Positions 28,518-37,240 of a stretch of 64,000 nucleotides of DNA are shown here, one piece after another; positions within the stretch are counted from its first letter, which is position 1; every line of letters begins with the position of its first letter. The notes under the pieces are model-generated. The model had not been told where the DNA came from, made no database searches, and worked only from the letters and a program-made list of their open reading frames with translations. The DNA is taken from NCBI GenBank assembly GCA_900104565.1, contig LT629951.1, positions 62,001 to 126,000 on the forward strand, in the 5' to 3' direction. Source of the DNA: Ruminococcaceae bacterium Marseille-P2935. Lineage in GTDB: Bacteria > Bacillota > Clostridia > Oscillospirales > Ruminococcaceae. The position numbers and the translations under genes were made by a program.

Positions 28518-30020
28518 TTAAACTCCTTCTCCCACCGCGAGCGCGGCAATTTTTTCCTGCGAGAAGTCTTTTTTACTGAGAATTCCGGTGATGTGGCCCT
28601 CGCACATAACAATAATTCGGTCACAGATACCCATAACCTCATCAAACTCGGACGAGACCACAATAATACCTTTCTTCTGGGCAACCAGCTGGTTGATTAC
28701 TTCATAAATTTCGCGTTTTGCACCCACATCGATTCCACGGGTCGGTTCGTCCATAATGATAATATCGGCGTTAGACATCAGCCACTTGGAAAGCACTACC
28801 TTTTGCTGGTTACCGCCGCTGAGAAACATTGCCTTCTGTTCTGCTGAAGGAGTGACAATCCCTAGAGTGTCAATATATTCCCCCGAACTTTCTGTTTCTT
28901 TTTTTCTGCTAATAAGGCCGTAAGTCAAAACCTTTTGGATAGCGACCATGCACACATTTTCGCGAAGAGAAAGGTTCAGTGCCAGGCCCTCCCGTTTGCG
29001 GTCTTCCGTTACAAAACCGATGCCATTGCGAATACTTTGCTTAGGTGAGCGGATGGATACTTCTTTCCCGTGAAGATAAAGGCTACCGGACCTTTTTTTT
29101 CGGGAACCAAATATAGTGTGCATCAGTTCAGTTCTGCCCGCGCCTACCAGCCCGGCAAAACCCAGGACTTCCCCTTCATGAAGAGTGAAGCTGATATTGT
29201 CCAGCAGCACACCGTCCGAAATATTTTCCGCTCTCATCAGTTCACTGCCCGTCGCGCTAACGCGCTCGGGAAACTGCTGGGACATTTCGCGGCCGATCAT
29301 CAGAGAGATCAACTCGCTGCGGGTAATTTTATCAATATCACGTGTGGCGACATAGGTGCCGTCTCTCATGATGGTAATTCGATCAGATATTTCAAAAATC
29401 TCATCTAGGCGGTGGGAGATGAACACCACTGCCACGCCCTTGGTCTTCAGTGTTCGAATCATTTGGAACAGAACGTCAATCTCTTTGGTAGTCAAAGAAG
29501 ATGTAGGTTCGTCCATAATGACCAGTTTTGCATTTTTGCTAACAGCCTTGATAATCTCAACCATCTGCTGTTGCGCGATACTAATTGATTTAACGGTGGT
29601 CTGCGGAGCCAGATCAATTCTGAATTCTTTCAGTAGCCTGGCTGCTTCCCGGTTCATGGTTCTCCAATCTACGGTTCCCGACTTTGTTTTGGGATGCCGG
29701 CCAATAAATATGTTCTCAGCTATTGAGAGAGATTGTACTAAATTAAGCTCCTGGTATATAATGGTGATACCTAAAGCTTCTGCCGCGCTGGGGTGTCCAA
29801 TCTCAGTTTCTACGCCTTCTACTATAATTTGGCCAGAATTTTTAGTGTAAGCTCCGGAAAGGATTTTCATTAGAGTGGATTTGCCCGCACCGTTTCCCCC
29901 AATTAGCGCGTGAACCTCACCCTTGTTGATCGAGAAGCTGACATCCTTCAGCGCTTTCACACCAGGGAACTCTTTAGAGACGCCCTTTAATTCCAAAAAA
30001 ATATTTGATTTATTCTCCAT
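28518..30020 (-). CDS. Ribose-type ABC transporter ATP-binding protein
   Basis: A 500-residue double ABC ATPase of the RbsA/MglA type, energising sugar import. The first half has Walker A GGNGAGKST, signature SIAQQQMVEI and Walker B LVIMDEPTSSL. The second half has a degenerate nucleotide site (GLVGAGRTE), LSGGNQQKVVLSKWL and IIIMDEPTRGIDVG. Degeneration of one site is usual in this family. It is second in the operon, 84 nt after the binding protein, with a strong hairpin in between. Confidence 0.95.
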   Translation of the reverse strand: MENKSNIFLELKGVSKEFPGVKALKDVSFSINKGEVHALIGGNGAGKSTLMKILSGAYTKNSGQIIVEGVETEIGHPSAAEALGITIIYQELNLVQSLSIAENIFIGRHPKTKSGTVDWRTMNREAARLLKEFRIDLAPQTTVKSISIAQQQMVEIIKAVSKNAKLVIMDEPTSSLTTKEIDVLFQMIRTLKTKGVAVVFISHRLDEIFEISDRITIMRDGTYVATRDIDKITRSELISLMIGREMSQQFPERVSATGSELMRAENISDGVLLDNISFTLHEGEVLGFAGLVGAGRTELMHTIFGSRKKRSGSLYLHGKEVSIRSPKQSIRNGIGFVTEDRKREGLALNLSLRENVCMVAIQKVLTYGLISRKKETESSGEYIDTLGIVTPSAEQKAMFLSGGNQQKVVLSKWLMSNADIIIMDEPTRGIDVGAKREIYEVINQLVAQKKGIIVVSSEFDEVMGICDRIIVMCEGHITGILSKKDFSQEKIAALAVGEGV

Positions 30021-30051
30021 TTTCCTGCCTCATCTGTCATATGAAGTATTC

Positions 30052-30087
30052 ACAAGTGCACTGCCGCGCAGGCAGCAGTGCACTTGT
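30052..30087 (-). terminator. Intercistronic hairpin after the binding protein gene
   Basis: ACAAGTGCACTG (30052-30063) and CAGTGCACTTGT (30076-30087) form a perfect 12-bp stem around a GC-rich 12-nt loop. There is no U tract, so full termination is unlikely. Hairpins after binding-protein genes often protect the 5' part of the mRNA and lower expression of the ATPase and permease, and that is the probable role here. Confidence 0.75.
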
Positions 30088-30104
30088 TAGAAGGAACATT
30101 CAAC

Positions 30105-31112
30105 TTATTTGCCGAAAACATCTTCATAGGTTACTTTACCTTCGCTGGTATAGAGAACAGGATAATAGTTGGTCAACCGTTCCACTGTTTCTCCTTTGGC
30201 GTAAGCTTCCACATGATCCAGGGTGGTGGTCATCTCAAAGGTTGCGTCCACGTCCAAAGTAGCAATAAATTGGGTTTTGGCGTCGATTAAGGGTTTATCG
30301 TCCTCAGAGAGATCCCAGCCGACGATCACACACTCTTTACGTTGCGCTGCGTCTATAGCATCGTACTCGCCCAGGTTATTGTTGGTGCCAATGCCATAAA
30401 CCAGATCAATGTGATCGTAAGCGGTCAATGCGTCTTCCAACGCGGCCATGCAGTCTTCTCGGGAGTCAGTAATATACTCATTAAGCACATTTACGGTCAT
30501 ACCTGCTTCTTTCAGGCCAGTGATGTAGCCGTCCACACGGTTTCGGCCAACGGTGCTGGCAGAGGTGGTGCTGACCATAGAAATTTCAGTCTTGCCCTGT
30601 TTTTGAAAGTATTGGGCAGTCCAGGTACCGGAGTATTTGGCAACCTCTACGTCATCGGCGATTACATGGCCTACATAAACGTCGCTGTCACTCAATCCGC
30701 CGGTATTGATAAAGTATACTGGAATATTGGCTGACTTTGCCTTTTCCAGAACATCTCCCAGAGAATCGCCATACCAACTGGCGATTACTAGCGCGTCAAC
30801 GCCCTTTTGAATCATGTCGGTGCAATCATTCAGGGTGGTTTCTACATCCATACCAGCCTCAGCTATTATAGGGTTCCAGCCGCGGGCTTCACACTCACTC
30901 TTGAATGTGTCCGCCATCTCACCATAATAAGGGATATTTAAAGTAATAATTGAGAAGCCGACAGTGAATGGTTCGTCCGTCGAATCCGAAGGAGCTGGAG
31001 CTTCTGAGAAAGCTGAGGTGCTGTTAGCCTGAGAAATGCTGCTAGAGTTGCAGCCACACAGCATGCCTCCCAACACCATAAGCACAAGCAGAATGGAAAA
31101 CAGTCTTTTCAT
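30105..31112 (-). CDS. Sugar ABC transporter substrate-binding lipoprotein
   Basis: Periplasmic-binding-type lipoprotein of 335 residues. The signal MKRLFSILLVLMVLGGMLCG is followed by lipid-anchor Cys21 and a Ser/Pro-rich linker. Mature residues from about 48 (FTVGFSIITLNIPYYGEMAD) form a type 1 periplasmic-binding fold of the ribose/galactose group (Peripla_BP_4), with GVDALVIASW and INTGG ligand-side loops. It is first in the operon behind a good promoter at 31166-31194. Sequence does not give the ligand; the GH172 gene nearby suggests a furanose sugar or fructan breakdown product. Confidence 0.93.
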   Translation of the reverse strand: MKRLFSILLVLMVLGGMLCGCNSSSISQANSTSAFSEAPAPSDSTDEPFTVGFSIITLNIPYYGEMADTFKSECEARGWNPIIAEAGMDVETTLNDCTDMIQKGVDALVIASWYGDSLGDVLEKAKSANIPVYFINTGGLSDSDVYVGHVIADDVEVAKYSGTWTAQYFQKQGKTEISMVSTTSASTVGRNRVDGYITGLKEAGMTVNVLNEYITDSREDCMAALEDALTAYDHIDLVYGIGTNNNLGEYDAIDAAQRKECVIVGWDLSEDDKPLIDAKTQFIATLDVDATFEMTTTLDHVEAYAKGETVERLTNYYPVLYTSEGKVTYEDVFGK

Positions 31113-31165
31113 TTCTTGTCATCCTTTCATAAAATATGATCACAGCGCGACAGGCTGTTATCTAT

Positions 31166-31194
31166 ATTTTATGTCATCCAACATCGTTCGACAA
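31166..31194 (-). promoter_or_regulatory. Promoter of the sugar ABC operon
   Basis: On the minus strand TTGTCG (31189-31194) is separated by 17 nt from TAAAAT (31166-31171), upstream of the binding protein start at 31112. The AraC-family regulator next door is the likely activator; I could not define its site. Confidence 0.6.
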
Positions 31195-31291
31195 TATGTA
31201 AAAAGCACATTCACTTTCGGCATTCTGCTTTTGTGATTTTAGTAGTAAGTTTCAAAAAATAAAATGGAAAAATACTAAATTTTATATAATA

Positions 31292-32143
31292 TCATAAAGA
31301 AATTCGGTGTTTCCGCCGGTATTGAGATGGCGCAATTCCTTCTTCTTTGCTGAATATCTGACAGAAATAAACCGGGCTATCATAACCTATGCTTTCCGCA
31401 ATCTGCTGGATTGTATCGTTGGTTTCTACCAGTAGCCGTTTGGCCTCCTCCATCCTCTTGCGGATCAGATAGCGGATAGGGGCTTCTCCGATTTGAGTAC
31501 GGAACAGATGAGAAAGATGGCTCTTACTGACATAGATCTGTTGAGCAATATCTTCCAGACGGATCTGCTCGCGATAATGTTCATCAATATATTTTTTGAC
31601 TGTTTCGCATTCATAGTTGTAGTTTTTGGTGGCTTTTCGAGTTTTATTGGTATTTCGCAGAGTAATAATGATTATTTCCTGTAGCAACAGGTGGCTTAAG
31701 CTAAATCCATATAAATTATCACGGATAGATTCCCGCAATAATGCCTGAAAACACATGACCAACATGTCCTTATCTACCGTGGGACGGATAATCGGATTAG
31801 TTGTTTTATCGATTAGGTGGTTTTCAGGTAATCCGCTTAGCTGAAACTGATCAAAGGTACAGACAATGCATTTTCTCATATGCTTCTGGTCACCCCATTC
31901 CTGATGGACATTGCCCGCATTAAAAATAATCATATCTCCTGCATTTACTTCATACCGCTGCCCGCAGATGAGAGCGCTTTCAGAACCCTCGGTAACATAT
32001 AGAAGTTCGCAGGCTGCATGGGAATGTGCAAGGTTATACCAGAAGGGTTCTGTGCATTCCGACCCAACGTTCAGTAGCCGAGGGGCTATGTTAAGTTTAT
32101 CGCCTACTGTTTTTCTCTTTTCCAGGTAATCAGTATACGGCAC
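31292..32143 (-). CDS. AraC-family transcription regulator
   Basis: A 283-residue regulator. Residues about 1-150 form a cupin-like sensor (HSHAACELLYVTEGSESALI, with MIIFNAGNVHQEW). Residues about 185-283 carry two helix-turn-helix motifs (LEDIAQQIYVSKSHLSHLFRTQIGEAPIRYLIRKRMEEAKRLL split over the pair, then QQIAESIGYDSPVYFCQIFSKEEG). The start is GTG 32143 behind GGAGGAGG. It lies between the ABC operon on the same strand and the divergent MFS/GH172 pair, so it probably controls both according to a sugar signal. Confidence 0.93.
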   Translation of the reverse strand: MPYTDYLEKRKTVGDKLNIAPRLLNVGSECTEPFWYNLAHSHAACELLYVTEGSESALICGQRYEVNAGDMIIFNAGNVHQEWGDQKHMRKCIVCTFDQFQLSGLPENHLIDKTTNPIIRPTVDKDMLVMCFQALLRESIRDNLYGFSLSHLLLQEIIIITLRNTNKTRKATKNYNYECETVKKYIDEHYREQIRLEDIAQQIYVSKSHLSHLFRTQIGEAPIRYLIRKRMEEAKRLLVETNDTIQQIAESIGYDSPVYFCQIFSKEEGIAPSQYRRKHRISL

Positions 32144-32355
32144 TGAAAAAGGCCTCCTCCTATAAAAAACTTTAGTTTTTTTGCTAATTATATCATATCC
32201 TGCAGTGATTTCAAGAAAGATAACAAAACTTTTCGTTTATTGCTATGTTTTTTGAGATATATCGCCATTCACCTGTAAACACATTGATTCCGAATTCCCT
32301 CTTTGGTATATTGACAATATTAAAAAGAACCAAAATAGTTAGAGGGAAAAATAAT

Positions 32356-33570
32356 ATGAAACTGTATTTTGCGATTTGCTGTATCATCTATTGCTTATGT
32401 GCTGTGTTTGCCAACGCCTTCGGAATTACTTCGCCGGATTTGCAGGCGTTTTTGGGAACGACTGAGACGCAGCAGGGTCTAATCGTTACCTTTCAGTCTA
32501 TTGGAGGGCTTTTGGCCGCGATATTTCTGGCTCTGTATGGTGAACGCTTTAATAAAATTAAAACCATTGCTGTAGGCACTGCGGCTGTTGCCGTCAGTGC
32601 ACTGCTAGTTGGCCTGCTCCCCTGCTTTTTTTCTCAGGAAAGCGGTAGGTCATTCGCTTACAACTTGCTGTTTATAGTACTAGCTATCGGCGGTATTGGC
32701 AACAGCACGGTGGACCTTACCATGAACGGTATGGTAGCGGATCTCTACTCCAAAAGTAAGGGGCTTCATATTCCTGTTATCCACACTTTTTACGGTGCTG
32801 GAGCTATGATTACCCCCATAATTTTTATGTGTTCTATTCCGCTATGGACTGGCGCTCCAAGGTTCAGCACCCCTTATTTGATCATCGCATTGGTGGGACT
32901 TACGTGCTTCGCGGCATATGCGTTTTCAGCTAAAAAGGTAATCCCTCTCTCTCCCTATGCGGATATGAGGGCAACGAGGCAATTGGTCTGCCACAATCCT
33001 GCGGAGGTATTTACAAGCCTCCGTTCCTGGGCCTTGATTTTTATCGCTTTTTTGTATGCCGCCTTCCAGTACGGCCTGTCTATTTGGCTATCCACCTATA
33101 ATATTCAGCAGGTAGGCCTCTCTCAGGCTCACTCGGGTTATGTGGTATCCGCCTATTTTTCTGTGGCGCTGGTGATGAGACTGTTCTCTCCAAAAATCCT
33201 GACTAGGCTCTCGGCCAGTAAATACTACGCTATTTTTGGAATTGCAGCATCAATTAGCTTGTCTGCTGCATTTTGCAGCAGCTCTAGCGCAGTTTTTATT
33301 ATATTTTTGTTGCTGGGAGGATTTTTGCAAGGTGGCCTAGTTCCTTGCTTCATGATTATCGCTAGTGATGCGTTACCGAACCGCCAGTCCGCTGCCGCCG
33401 CCTTTTTTTTGATCGCAATGAACCTAGCGGGCTTGCTGGTTCCGCTGATAATGGGCGTGATTATTGAACACATCTCTTTTCGGCTCGCTATGTTGTTTAT
33501 TATATTTTGTTTATTCCTGTCCGCCGCCTTTCTGAATTTGCGGGGAAAAACGGTTGGACAGAGAAATTAA
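32356..33570 (+). CDS. MFS transporter, probably for a sugar
   Basis: A 404-residue major facilitator with about twelve hydrophobic helices. The start ATG 32356 follows AGAGGGAAAA; an earlier in-frame ATG at 32245 would add an unrelated hydrophilic leader. The loop between helices 2 and 3 has LYGERFNKIKTI, a variant of the family loop. Its overall pattern (ICCIIYCLCAVFANAFGITSPDLQAFL at the start, split across helix 1) resembles the fucose permease branch. It is followed 18 nt later by the GH172 gene, so it may import the hydrolase substrate or its products. Confidence 0.85.
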   Translation: MKLYFAICCIIYCLCAVFANAFGITSPDLQAFLGTTETQQGLIVTFQSIGGLLAAIFLALYGERFNKIKTIAVGTAAVAVSALLVGLLPCFFSQESGRSFAYNLLFIVLAIGGIGNSTVDLTMNGMVADLYSKSKGLHIPVIHTFYGAGAMITPIIFMCSIPLWTGAPRFSTPYLIIALVGLTCFAAYAFSAKKVIPLSPYADMRATRQLVCHNPAEVFTSLRSWALIFIAFLYAAFQYGLSIWLSTYNIQQVGLSQAHSGYVVSAYFSVALVMRLFSPKILTRLSASKYYAIFGIAASISLSAAFCSSSSAVFIIFLLLGGFLQGGLVPCFMIIASDALPNRQSAAAAFFLIAMNLAGLLVPLIMGVIIEHISFRLAMLFIIFCLFLSAAFLNLRGKTVGQRN

Positions 33571-33588
33571 TAATAGGAGGTTTTATCC

Positions 33589-34740
33589 ATGCAAGAACAT
33601 CTGGTTAGCAGTTTACAAACCTTATTTTACAAACGCAATGCCAAGCGCAAACGCGAATCCTCCTACGACGTTACTGGTGGGAACAATGATTTTGTTTTTA
33701 TTGAACCGGGAGAAACCAAGGTCTTTGCTCAAATTTCCGGTCCGTCTATCATCACCCATTTCTGGTGCACGATTGGCAACTGTGATCCGTCTTCTAAAAC
33801 CGGTGCCATTGGACACGAGGAATATAACGTCCGCAAAACTGTCCTGAAAATTTTCTGGGACGATGAGGAGAATCCCAGCGTACAGGCACCATTAGGAGAT
33901 TTCTTCGGTCTGGGTCACGGTATTACCAAAAGCTATGTAAGTCAGCCCCTACAGATGAGCCCGGAGGATGGCCACGGTTTTAACTGTTGGTTCCCTATGC
34001 CGTTTCAAAAAAGTGCCACCTTTACCCTGACCAACGACTGCAATACTAGAATGCGACTGTACTTTTATATAGACTACGAGACAGTGCCTCGTCTTCCGGA
34101 GGATGCACTTTATTTCCATGCCCTGTGGCATAGGGAGCTTCCCACCAAAGGAGTCCCCCACGATGCACGTGCTACTCATGCAGACTGGGTTTTTGGTAGC
34201 GAGAAGGATAAAAATCTCACTGGAGAGGGCAATTATGTTGTTTTGGAGGCTGAGGGAAGTGGCCATTATGTAGGCTGCAATCTTAATATCCACAACTTGA
34301 ATCCTTCCTTGTTATGGGATTGGATTGGAGAAGGCGATGACATGATTTATATCGACGGGGAAAAATGGCCGCCCTCATTGCACGGAACCGGAATGGAAGA
34401 TTATTTTAACCTGGGATGGTCACCCACACAGGAACAATGTGCTCCTTGGCAGGGTGCAATTTTGGCTGGCGATCACCATTTCAAGGGGAAATATGCTTTT
34501 TACCGTTACCATGTCCAGGATCCAATTATATTTGAAAAGTCTATCAAGGTTACCATAGAGCATGGTCATAACAATCTACGTAGCGATGACTACTCTAGCA
34601 CTGCATACTGGTACCAGGCAGAGCCTCATCGTCCCCACGCCGAAATTCTTCCCGTGGAGCAGCGGTTGCCTGTGGACGAAGAGCAATTTTGGTGGACAGG
34701 AAGGGTAACAACCGCGGAGAACACTACTATAATCAAATAA
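33589..34740 (+). CDS. GH172 (DUF2961) family glycoside hydrolase
   Basis: A 383-residue intracellular protein of the DUF2961 family, now glycoside hydrolase family 172. Known members act on alpha-fructofuranosides, difructose anhydrides or alpha-arabinofuranosides. The family pattern is clear: ISGPSIITHFWCTIG near the start, PLGDFFGLGHG, a WFPMPFQKSATFTLTND strand, and the active-site region YIDGEKWPPSLHGTGMEDYF with conserved glutamates. No signal peptide is seen, so it acts on imported sugar. Ribosome site TAGGAGG precedes ATG 33589. It forms an operon with the MFS transporter under the divergent AraC regulator. The exact substrate is open. Confidence 0.88.
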   Translation: MQEHLVSSLQTLFYKRNAKRKRESSYDVTGGNNDFVFIEPGETKVFAQISGPSIITHFWCTIGNCDPSSKTGAIGHEEYNVRKTVLKIFWDDEENPSVQAPLGDFFGLGHGITKSYVSQPLQMSPEDGHGFNCWFPMPFQKSATFTLTNDCNTRMRLYFYIDYETVPRLPEDALYFHALWHRELPTKGVPHDARATHADWVFGSEKDKNLTGEGNYVVLEAEGSGHYVGCNLNIHNLNPSLLWDWIGEGDDMIYIDGEKWPPSLHGTGMEDYFNLGWSPTQEQCAPWQGAILAGDHHFKGKYAFYRYHVQDPIIFEKSIKVTIEHGHNNLRSDDYSSTAYWYQAEPHRPHAEILPVEQRLPVDEEQFWWTGRVTTAENTTIIK

Positions 34741-34986
34741 AACGAAACTCGGAACGGATTATGTGGTATCGTAAATGAATAAGAAGCAAATTGTGCTTAC
34801 TCTGGCCTACTTGTATCATAAAACTACTGGATAGATCGTGGTTAAAAAGAAAGGTTATGCCGATTATGAGAAAATAGAAGCCATATTTAGGCGTGGTTTG
34901 CCAACAACACCATAAGCCAAGGGTGGATATTCATTTAACGCTGGGAACATAAGTAGTTTAACGAAGAACCTAATTCGTTGGTTATG
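34741..34986. other. Decayed intergenic stretch after the GH172 gene
   Basis: AT-rich sequence with no gene, bordering the IS200 relics. No terminator is obvious for the GH172 gene. Confidence 0.4.
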
Positions 34987-35060
34987 CCAAATGAAACTGC
35001 AAATATCATATAGTATTTGCCTTAAAGAATTGGCGTTTTGCGAAGAAAACCAGTAACTGA
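34987..35060 (+). pseudogene. Old IS200-type tnpA fragment
   Basis: Broken codons around 34989-35035 read K-stop-NCKYHIVFA, the N-terminal core of IS200/IS605 TnpA. At the DNA level it aligns at roughly three quarters identity with the tnpA start at 35278-35325. It has stop codons and no start, so this is an older copy than the relic to its right. Confidence 0.55.
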
Positions 35061-35174
35061 AAGCAGTATACTCAAATTACTGTCAGTCAATAATAATCTT
35101 TGCAAGGCTGGCAGAGCGTATTACACTATATACGAGGAATAGAGGCTATGCCCGCATAATAAAAATCTTTAAAT

Positions 35175-35560
35175 ACAAGAAAACCTCCTTTTGTTAAAGT
35201 AAATGCAGGTTTGTCAACCGCAAAAGAAAACAAAAGGAGGTTTTGTCGTGAATGACATAGAAAGTTTATCACATTCCAAGTGGAGATGCCAGTACCATAT
35301 AGTGTTTGCCCCGAAATATAACATGTAAATTTGAGTACAAATACAGCAGCAAACATTTCTGGTATAGAGGATACGGTAGGGTGCAATAAAAAGGCAACCA
35401 AAGAATACATCAAAAATTAACAGTGAGAAGATATTGCAATAGACCAGATAAGTCTGAAAGAATATATGGACCTGTTTACAGGTAGCCAGAGTACGAAAGC
35501 ACAAAAACAGGCCACTGCTAAAGCGGCCTGTAAAAGAAATGCGATTGGAAAACCTGTTCA
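35175..35560 (+). mobile_element. tnpA: Relic of an IS200/IS605-family element
   Basis: An internally deleted transposase. GTG 35248 opens MNDIESLSHSKWRCQYHIVF then APKYNM and a stop. The sequence then jumps to the C-terminal part, whose translation in shifting frames gives KFEYKYSSKHFWYRGYG, EYIKN and a DLFTGSQST-like tail. The catalytic HuH (DHIHML) region is gone. In front, AAAACCTCCTTTTGTT (35180-35195) pairs with AACAAAAGGAGGTTTT (35229-35244), sequestering the ribosome site, the translational lock known for IS200. The element cannot move. It lies just before a nanA gene that has lost its 5' part. Confidence 0.8.
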
Positions 35561-35586
35561 ATGCCTCTTAAGAGGCATGCCAGTAA

Positions 35587-36042
35587 TATACCCGTGTTTC
35601 ACTGAATAAAGAAAATGCCGGCACACTGCTGGAAAACGACTGGATAGCGGGAATTAAATACACTTCGCAGGACCTGTACAGCCTGGAGCGGATGCGCACC
35701 GCTTACCCCAAAAAGTTATATTTTAACGGCTTTGATGAAATGTACCTTCCGGACCTCACGTTGGGGGTGTCCTCCACCATTGGCACCACCGTCAACCTGT
35801 TTGCGCCCACTTTTTTAAAGTTGAGGCAGGCATTTGAACAGGGGGATATGGCCCAGGCGTTTACCCTTCAGCAGCTGGTGAACAGGCGGGTGGAAACAAT
35901 GGTGCGGGCAGGCATTTTTTCGGCGGTAAAATACGGTCTTTTACGCCGGGGAATTGACTGTGGAATATGCCGTGCCCCCTTTGCCCCGCTTACAGACCAA
36001 AGCAAAAGAGAATTGGATGAGATATTCTCCGAAGCGTCATAG
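35587..36042 (+). pseudogene. nanA: N-acetylneuraminate lyase, 3' remnant
   Basis: About 150 C-terminal codons of a sialic acid lyase (NanA, DapA/NanA superfamily) remain in one frame: VSLNKENAGTLLENDW, then the Schiff-base lysine region AGIKYTSQDLYSLERMR, FNGFDEMYLPDL and GVSSTIGTTVNLFAP. The first half, including the N-terminal GGxxGE-type loop, is missing. The left edge meets the IS200 relic near 35560-35586. No start with a ribosome site exists, although ATG 35692 could begin a 116-residue stub. The protein cannot work. This suggests an ancestral sialic acid locus replaced by the sugar genes to the left. Confidence 0.82.
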
Positions 36043-36062
36043 CTTCTTTTTTCCAACCAAAA

Positions 36063-36090
36063 GGGCTTCCGGAAATCCGGAAGCCCTGAT
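36063..36090. terminator. Terminator between nanA remnant and DUF554 gene
   Basis: GGGCTTCCGGA pairs with TCCGGAAGCCC around AA, followed by TGATTTT. It lies between two convergent genes and probably serves both. Confidence 0.8.
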
Positions 36091-36091
36091 T

Positions 36092-36823
36092 TTAATTGAA
36101 CCAGCAGGCAGCTACCCGTTGCAGAACTTCCCATAAAATTGGAACCAGCAGAGCCGGCAGCAGGTTTGCTGTTTTAATTTTTGCCCGGAATAAAAAGTTC
36201 ATGCCAATGCAGGCAACAATGGAATAGCCAACCATGCAGATAGAGTCAAGCAAAACCTGCGAGATCAGCGGGGACAGCAGACCCGATAACAGGGTAACTG
36301 CACCCTGGTAAAAAAGCACCGAGACTGCTGAAAAAACTACCCCAAACCCCAAAGCGGATGCCATAACAAGGGCACAGACAAAGTCAATGGCCGATTTTAA
36401 AAACAGCACCGAGCTGTCCTGCCGCAACCCATCGTTAATAGCCCCGATGATGGCCATAGCCCCAATACAAAATACCAAAGATGCCGAAACAAAACCTTTT
36501 GCAAACCCTTTAGCCCCAAGTTTGCGCTCCACCAAAAGCCCAAGGCTGTTCAGCCGGTCTTCTATGCGCAACAGTTCCCCGGCAAGTACTCCCAGCACCA
36601 GGCTCACCAGCAAGAGCAGGCCGCCCTGGTCGGTCAGTCTTCCGGTAGCAGGGTCTGCCGAAAGCATGGAGGTGATGACCCCATTGAACCCAATTATCAA
36701 AATTGCAAGCCCCTGCATCTGGGTCAGTGCCCGTTCCAGCCTTTTGGGCAGCCCTCTTTGAATGATACAGCCAAGGACTCCCCCTGCGGTAATTGCCGCT
36801 GTATTCACTATTGTTCCTGTCAT
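36092..36823 (-). CDS. DUF554 membrane protein
   Basis: A 243-residue membrane protein of the DUF554 (YdfK/YqgA) family with six or seven hydrophobic helices. Conserved glycines are visible in TGTIVNTAAITAGGVLG and GFNGVITSM, and GAMAIIGAINDGL is a family block. I prefer ATG 36823, behind AAGAGG, to the TTG two codons earlier. It begins 10 nt after the hisE stop and so is the last gene of the his transcript. The function of this family is unknown, and nothing ties it to histidine except position. Confidence 0.85.
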   Translation of the reverse strand: MTGTIVNTAAITAGGVLGCIIQRGLPKRLERALTQMQGLAILIIGFNGVITSMLSADPATGRLTDQGGLLLLVSLVLGVLAGELLRIEDRLNSLGLLVERKLGAKGFAKGFVSASLVFCIGAMAIIGAINDGLRQDSSVLFLKSAIDFVCALVMASALGFGVVFSAVSVLFYQGAVTLLSGLLSPLISQVLLDSICMVGYSIVACIGMNFLFRAKIKTANLLPALLVPILWEVLQRVAACWFN

Positions 36824-36833
36824 AAACAACCTC

Positions 36834-37166
36834 TTAACTGTTGTGGTCGGTTACATGGAAGGTTTTCAGGTTGCCGATTTTTTTGCCACGCTCTTCCAAA
36901 ATGCCATAGATTTTCTCTAAAGGGATTTCCTGTTCTACCATAAGTACCAGCAAGTGAAAAATAAGGTCGCAAATTTCGTTGGCGGTGTCTTCATTTACAC
37001 CGTTTTTGGCGGCAATAATCGTTTCGCCGCATTCCTCAGCACATTTTTTTAAGATCTTATCCAAGCCCTTTTCATACAAATAGCAGGAATAAGAATTTTC
37101 CATAGGGTGAATTTTACGGTCTTTTAAAACCTCATATAAATTTTCCAACGCGTCAATTTTGGCCAT
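36834..37166 (-). CDS. hisE: Phosphoribosyl-ATP pyrophosphatase
   Basis: Second step of histidine synthesis, cleaving PR-ATP to PR-AMP; 110 residues. The MazG-like helical fold shows the metal-binding EECGETIIAAKN motif and the following acidic NEICDLIFHLLVLM helix. HisE and HisI are separate proteins here, not fused. Its ATG is preceded by GGAATGGAG, supplied by a 66-nt palindromic element (37175-37240) also found before a PfkB kinase at 52112. A 690-nt gap separates it from hisI. Confidence 0.94.
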   Translation of the reverse strand: MAKIDALENLYEVLKDRKIHPMENSYSCYLYEKGLDKILKKCAEECGETIIAAKNGVNEDTANEICDLIFHLLVLMVEQEIPLEKIYGILEERGKKIGNLKTFHVTDHNS

Positions 37167-37174
37167 TTTTATAA

Positions 37175-37240
37175 CTCCATTCCGCCGCTTCGCGTCGGCA
37201 CTAAATTAGAAATTATTCAGAGAGCCCCGGCCACGCGAAG
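37175..37240 (-). repeat. 66-nt palindromic element carrying the hisE ribosome site
   Basis: On the minus strand CTTCGCGTGG (37231-37240) is followed by 30 nt of different sequence and then a 26-nt block at 37175-37200, starting TGCCGACGCGAAGCGG and ending GGAATGGAG, which is the hisE ribosome site. CTTCGCGT and ACGCGAAG form an inverted repeat. The same arms with the same 30-nt spacing occur at 52042-52107 in front of the second PfkB kinase, where the right block is identical over 26 nt. Confidence 0.8.
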
